Below, piece after piece: positions 60,159 to 64,000 of a DNA stretch of 64,000 nucleotides. This DNA comes from JAPHSX01 sp041554195 (GTDB lineage Bacteria > Pseudomonadota > Gammaproteobacteria > Thiohalomonadales > Thiohalomonadaceae): assembly GCA_041554195.1 (NCBI GenBank), contig JBFFMJ010000005.1, positions 62,001-126,000 of the forward strand. Direction: 5' to 3'. A model generated the notes under the pieces. The model searched no databases. It was given only the letters and a program-made list of their open reading frames with translations, and was not told where the DNA came from. Numbering within the stretch: position 1 is the stretch's first letter; every line of letters starts with the position of its first letter. The position numbers were made by a program, and so were the translations under genes.

Positions 60159-63052
60159 AATTCTCCCTTACGGGTAAACAGCCCGGCGAAGTAGCTCTGC
60201 CACGGGCGACGTTTCGGGGTGCCGGGAAGCGAAGGCATGGTGTCGTACTGCGGGAAGGTCTCCTCCTTCTCGCCAGCCTCTGCCGGGTAGATGCGTACAT
60301 AGACGTCGTACCAGCCAGCCTGACCGGTAACCGGGTCGGAGTTGGAGATATGCTCGCCCGCCTCGTTGGGCGGCAGTTCTTCGCTAATTACGTGGTTCAG
60401 CAGGAAGCCCTGCTTCGACTCATTGGCCTTGCCGTCGAGGTTCCAGGCACCGGAGGCCTTGCCTACCGCGTTCCAGGTCCAGACGGTACCGGGCTCAACC
60501 GCCTCGGTGTAACGGCATAGGCAACGCACCTTGCCGTGCATCGACTCGATCCACATCCAGCCACCATCTTCGATCCCGGCTGCCTTGGCGGTCTGCGGGT
60601 GGGCGTAGAGGAAGTTGTAGGTGTGGATCTGGCGCAGCCACGCATTCTGGCTGTCCCACGAGTGGTACATCGCCATCGGACGCTGGGTGATCGCGTTAAG
60701 CGGGTACTTGTGCTTATCGGTCAGCTGGGCCTCCAGCGGCTCGGAGTAGAAGGGCAGCGGATCGAAGTGAGTCTCGACACGCTTGCGCAGGTGCTCCGGC
60801 GGCTGCTTACCCTGGCTCTTGCCCTGGGCGGCGAGGCGGAACTTCTGCAACACCTCGGAGTAGATGTGAATGTTGATGGGCTCGTCATAGCGGGTGAGGC
60901 TGTGCTCCTGTGCCCACTGCAGGTAGCCCTGGTTCCAGTTACGCATGTACTGGTAGGACTTGGGCAGATGGTACTGATAGACACAGTTGTTCTTCTCGTA
61001 CATCTCCCACTGCTTGGGATTGGGCTCGCCCTTCATCTCCTTCTCGCCGCTCTTGCCACGCCAGCCGGCAAGGAAACCGATGCCGGAGCCCGGTGCGGTC
61101 TCAAAGTTGGTGACAAAGTCGGGGTAGTTGCGGTACTTGCGTGAACCGTCGGCATTGACGAACGGGGGCAATTTCAAGCGTGAACCCAGCTCGATCAACA
61201 CCTCCTGGAACGGCTTGCAGTCGCCCTTGGGCGGTACCACCGGGATCCGTACCGAGTCGACGGGGCCGTCATATTCAGAGATAGGACGGTCCAGCATCGA
61301 CATCACGTCGTGACGCTCAAGGTAGGTGGTATCGGGCAGAATCAGGTCGGCAAAGGCGGTCATCTCCGACTGGAAGGCGTCGGCGACGACCAGGAACGGG
61401 ATCTTGTACTCGCCATCCTCACCCTTGTCATTCAGCATCTTGCGCACCTCATCGGTGTTCATGCTGGAGTTCCATGCCATGTTGGCCATGAAGATAAACA
61501 GGGTGTCGATGGCGTAGGGGTCCTGGCGCCAGGCGTTGGTGATGGCGTTATGCATCAGGCCGTGAACGGAGAGCGGGTGCTCCCAGGAGAAGCCCTTGTC
61601 GATACGGATCGGGTTGCCCTCGTCATCGACGAACAGGTCATCCGGGTCCGCCGGCCAGCCCAGCGGCATACCGTTGAGCGGGGTGTTGGGCTGTACGTCG
61701 TCCCAGCTCTTGCCGGTCTTGGGGCAGGGCGGGATCGGACGCGGGAACGGCGCCTTGTGGCGGAAGCCGCCGGGGCGATCGATGGTGCCGAGGATCGACA
61801 TCAATATAGATAGCGCACGAATGGTCTGGAAGCCGTTGGAGTGGGCGGCCAGACCACGCATCGCGTGGAACGAGACCGGGTTGCCGGTGACGCTCTCGTG
61901 CTCCTGATCCCAGACATCGGTCCAGGCGATCGGCAGTTCGATCTTCTCATCGCGCGCGACGATGCCCATCTCGTGGGCCAGACGCTTAATCGTCTCGGTG
62001 GGGATGCCGGTAATATCGGCGGCCCACTCGGGGGTGTACTGGTCAACGCGATCCAGCAGCAGCTGGAAGGCGGGCTTGACGGGGGTACCGTCGGCCAGGG
62101 TGAACTCACCGAGCAGGCGCGGGTCGGCGCCCCTGGTGCGACAGACTACCGGCTTGTTGGAGTTGCGATCCCACCACAGCTTGTTCTGTGGGTCGAAACA
62201 GCCCTCTTCCTCCGGCACCTCGGCGCGTACGAACATGCCGTACTCGCTGGAGGCCTCATCCATGTTCACCAGCTCGGCGGAGTTGGAGTACTGGGTGAGG
62301 AAGTCGCGGTCATAGAGGCCGGTCTTAATGATCTCGTGGATAATCGCCAGCAGCAGGGCACCGTCGGTGCCGGGCTTGATGGGGATCCACTCATCGGCGA
62401 TCGCCGAGTAGCCGGTGCGTACCGGGTTGATGGAGATGAAACGGCCGCCGTTGCGCTTGAACTTCGAGAGCTCGATCTTCATCGGGTTGGAGTGGTGATC
62501 TTCGGCGGTGCCGATCATCACAAACAGCTTGGAGCGCTCCAGGTCGGGTCCACCGAACTCCCAGAAGGAGCCGCCGATGGTGTAGATCATCCCCGCGGCC
62601 ATGTTGACCGAGCAGAAACCGCCGTGTGCGGCGTAGTTGGGGGTACCGAAGTTCTTGGCGAACAGGCCGGTGAGGGCCTGCATCTGGTCACGGCCGGTGA
62701 ACATTGCGAATTTCTTCGGGTCGGTGGCGCGGATGTGGCCCAGGCGCTCCTCGAGGATGCCGAAGGCCTCATCCCATGAGATCGCCTCATACTGGGCTTC
62801 GCCCCGGTCGGTGCCTTCCTTGCGTTTGAGGGGTTGGGTCAGACGGGCAGGGGAGTACTGCTTCATAATGCCCGATGAACCCTTGGCACAGATCACGCCC
62901 TTGTTCAGGGGGTGCTCCGGATTGCCCTGTATATAACGCACTTCGCCGTCACGCAGGTGAACGCGGATTCCGCAGCGGCAGGCGCACATATAACAGGTGG
63001 TGTTTTTGACCTCGGTTCTACCCTCGGCCAAGACCTTGGCGGTGTCACTCAT
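60155..63052 (-). CDS. soeA: Sulfite dehydrogenase molybdenum subunit SoeA
   Basis: The 965-residue molybdopterin oxidoreductase oxidises sulfite directly to sulfate. The N-terminal [4Fe-4S] site uses C20, C23, C27 and C55 (NTTCYMCACRCGIRVHL and VICAKGSSG). MGD-binding landmarks include FGTPNYAAHGGFCSVNMA and WKK-free text such as WDSQNAW and TYLERHD. No Tat signal is present, which fits the cytoplasmic Soe complex rather than periplasmic SorAB. ATG 63052 starts the conserved SDTAKVLAEGR sequence; the upstream frame is not coding. It is the first gene of the soeABC operon, with a large hairpin just upstream. Confidence 0.94.
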   Translation of the reverse strand: MSDTAKVLAEGRTEVKNTTCYMCACRCGIRVHLRDGEVRYIQGNPEHPLNKGVICAKGSSGIMKQYSPARLTQPLKRKEGTDRGEAQYEAISWDEAFGILEERLGHIRATDPKKFAMFTGRDQMQALTGLFAKNFGTPNYAAHGGFCSVNMAAGMIYTIGGSFWEFGGPDLERSKLFVMIGTAEDHHSNPMKIELSKFKRNGGRFISINPVRTGYSAIADEWIPIKPGTDGALLLAIIHEIIKTGLYDRDFLTQYSNSAELVNMDEASSEYGMFVRAEVPEEEGCFDPQNKLWWDRNSNKPVVCRTRGADPRLLGEFTLADGTPVKPAFQLLLDRVDQYTPEWAADITGIPTETIKRLAHEMGIVARDEKIELPIAWTDVWDQEHESVTGNPVSFHAMRGLAAHSNGFQTIRALSILMSILGTIDRPGGFRHKAPFPRPIPPCPKTGKSWDDVQPNTPLNGMPLGWPADPDDLFVDDEGNPIRIDKGFSWEHPLSVHGLMHNAITNAWRQDPYAIDTLFIFMANMAWNSSMNTDEVRKMLNDKGEDGEYKIPFLVVADAFQSEMTAFADLILPDTTYLERHDVMSMLDRPISEYDGPVDSVRIPVVPPKGDCKPFQEVLIELGSRLKLPPFVNADGSRKYRNYPDFVTNFETAPGSGIGFLAGWRGKSGEKEMKGEPNPKQWEMYEKNNCVYQYHLPKSYQYMRNWNQGYLQWAQEHSLTRYDEPINIHIYSEVLQKFRLAAQGKSQGKQPPEHLRKRVETHFDPLPFYSEPLEAQLTDKHKYPLNAITQRPMAMYHSWDSQNAWLRQIHTYNFLYAHPQTAKAAGIEDGGWMWIESMHGKVRCLCRYTEAVEPGTVWTWNAVGKASGAWNLDGKANESKQGFLLNHVISEELPPNEAGEHISNSDPVTGQAGWYDVYVRIYPAEAGEKEETFPQYDTMPSLPGTPKRRPWQSYFAGLFTRKGEF

Positions 63053-63092
63053 AAAATTATGCTCTCGAGTTGTTGCTCTGGGGTAATACAAA

Positions 63093-63136
63093 GGCCGAGG
63101 GGGGAGGCTAGTCACAACTAGCCTCCCCCCTCGGCC
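63093..63136 (-). repeat. Perfect inverted repeat upstream of soeA
   Basis: Two 20-base arms (63093-63112 and 63117-63136) are exact reverse complements and enclose only CACA. The arms are very GC-rich with a run of six C or G. On the minus strand the hairpin lies 41-84 bases before the soeA ATG. There is no adjacent T-run on that strand, so it is not a typical terminator. It could be a leader structure or protein-binding site. Confidence 0.8.
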
Positions 63137-63577
63137 TGGATATTCCGTGTTACTACTATTGAATATACTAATATAACAATAGTGGTAGACCGTTTCCATA
63201 TTGAATGGAGAGTACAGCCCTGAAATTCCAGCAATATCTCATAGAAAATTTCTTTGCACCCATAAATAGCAAGCATAACTATACCTTAATATATGACGAC
63301 AGAATAGTTTAGGAAAGATATCGGGAATTACCTTATAAATCCTAATATAAAGGCTTTCTATGGACACAAAAGATAGTTCTGTTTGGCCTTATAAACGTAA
63401 GTGGCTAAGGTAGGCCCTCCAAAAAATCTTTAGGGCCTGACCCTTGGTGCCGGTAGCGTTAGACATAGAGCCGGTTTGGGGACAGGGGAATAATAACCAA
63501 TAACCCGGTTACACCATCGCCTGGCGGTGGATTTTCGAGTTTTTAACTGCAGTTAAAACCATAAAGGAGCATTAACA
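63137..63577. other. Intergenic control region between soeA and aprB
   Basis: This 441-base gene-free stretch is AT-rich between 63150 and 63400, in contrast to its neighbours. It includes a stem AGGCCCT/AGGGCCT (63413-63440), several TATA-like hexamers (63290-63360) and an 18-base palindrome (63541-63558). The soeA and aprB promoters should lie here; I cannot assign exact hexamers with confidence. aprM, which precedes aprBA in Allochromatium, is absent from it. Confidence 0.55.
63541..63558. promoter_or_regulatory. 18-base palindrome upstream of aprB
   Basis: TTTTAACTGCAGTTAAAA is a perfect palindrome that ends 19 bases before the aprB ATG and just before the AAAGGAG ribosome binding site. 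It could be an operator for a dimeric regulator or an mRNA hairpin controlling translation. Confidence 0.45.
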
Positions 63578-64000
63578 ATGCCGACATTTGTACGTACCGA
63601 CAAATGCGATGGCTGCAAGGGTCAAGATCGGACCGCTTGCATGTACATCTGCCCCCATGACCTGATGAAGCTGGACAAGGACGGTTCTGAAACCGGCCAT
63701 GCCATGAAGTCTTTCAATCAGGAGCCTGAGCAGTGCTGGGAGTGTTACTCCTGCGTTAAGATCTGCCCTCAGCAGGCCATTGAGTGCCGCCACTACGCCG
63801 ACGTTGTTCCCCTCGGCGGTTCTGTACAGCCTCTGCGCGGTACCGACTCTATCATGTGGACCATCAAGTTCCGCAATGGCACCCTGAAGCGCTTCAAGTT
63901 CCCGATTCGTACTACTCCAGAAGGTTCTATCGATCCTTACGCTGGTAAGCCCGAGGCCGACATGGCCAAGATTGAAGAGCCCGGCTTCTTCAACCACAAC
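63578..64000 (+). CDS. aprB: Adenylylsulfate reductase beta subunit AprB (partial)
   Basis: The gene is cut by the window end after 141 codons, close to its normal size. It carries two [4Fe-4S] sets, CDGCKGQDRTACMYICPHD and CWECYSCVKICPQQAIEC, with the AprB-specific text GSVQPLRGTDSIMWTIKFRNGTLKRFKFPIRTT. AprB passes electrons from the AprA flavin site, where sulfite and AMP form adenylylsulfate in sulfur oxidisers. The ATG has AAAGGAG nine bases upstream. aprA is expected immediately downstream, outside the window. Confidence 0.96.
   Translation, partial: MPTFVRTDKCDGCKGQDRTACMYICPHDLMKLDKDGSETGHAMKSFNQEPEQCWECYSCVKICPQQAIECRHYADVVPLGGSVQPLRGTDSIMWTIKFRNGTLKRFKFPIRTTPEGSIDPYAGKPEADMAKIEEPGFFNHN

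Noticed and set aside
61841..62779. 312-codon open frame opposite soeA
   Set aside because: It is fully antisense to soeA and shows the usual shadow composition.

Overview
The window is bacterial chromosome from a sulfur-oxidising gammaproteobacterium. I estimate the GC content at about 58%. The housekeeping order is gammaproteobacterial: rpsU-yqeY-dnaG-rpoD divergent from tsaD, crp next to an OsmC gene, speD and coq7, rplM-rpsI, and rpiA divergent from ilvA. The right end carries dissimilatory sulfur oxidation genes (sat, soeABC, aprB) and a secreted Gly/Asn/Tyr-rich sulfur globule protein. This resembles purple sulfur bacteria and the Sedimenticola/Thiodiazotropha type of sulfur oxidiser. 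I cannot name a genus from the sequence alone.

Layout. 1-5.4 kb: the tail of a Kef-type K+/H+ antiporter, a CAU tRNA and the macromolecular synthesis operon, transcribed leftward from a clear promoter upstream of rpsU. 5.4-8.5 kb: tsaD, plsY and the folate genes folB and folK. 8.5-11.4 kb: membrane proteins, including an AT-rich locus with a possible frameshift. 11.5-18.5 kb: a pteridine-reductase-like SDR, a MidA-like methyltransferase, uppP, a VanZ-like protein, a membrane-bound C13 (legumain-like) peptidase, a TSUP permease and a YchJ protein. 18.5-31.3 kb: tRNA-Asp, a pseudouridine synthase, a diguanylate cyclase with a rhodanese, a membrane-anchored RRM protein, SelO, a Lys/Pro/Gly-rich membrane protein, small repair-type genes and crp/osmC. 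31.4-38.9 kb: speD, coq7, glcF, an ABC-2 exporter, rplM-rpsI and a porin. 39-50.9 kb: a 1280-residue FAD/Fe-S oxidoreductase, rpiA, ilvA, prmC, an E1-like/JAMM pair, a ferredoxin reductase and a lytic transglycosylase.

50.9-64 kb holds the sulfur metabolism: the sulfur globule protein, ppnP, cca, sat, an ABC exporter, soeCBA on the minus strand and aprB on the plus strand, cut by the window end. SoeABC oxidises sulfite directly to sulfate. AprBA plus Sat oxidises it through adenylylsulfate and yields ATP. Both routes are therefore encoded within about 10 kb, and soeA and aprB diverge from one shared intergenic region.

I see no phage, insertion sequence, CRISPR array or defence island. The most unusual items are the U-UUU-UUG slippery heptamer joining two AT-rich reading frames near 11.15 kb, a perfect 20-bp-stem hairpin before soeA, a palindrome just upstream of aprB, the membrane-anchored RRM protein, the membrane C13 peptidase, and a Lys-rich/PGY-rich membrane protein that resembles the sulfur globule protein in composition.
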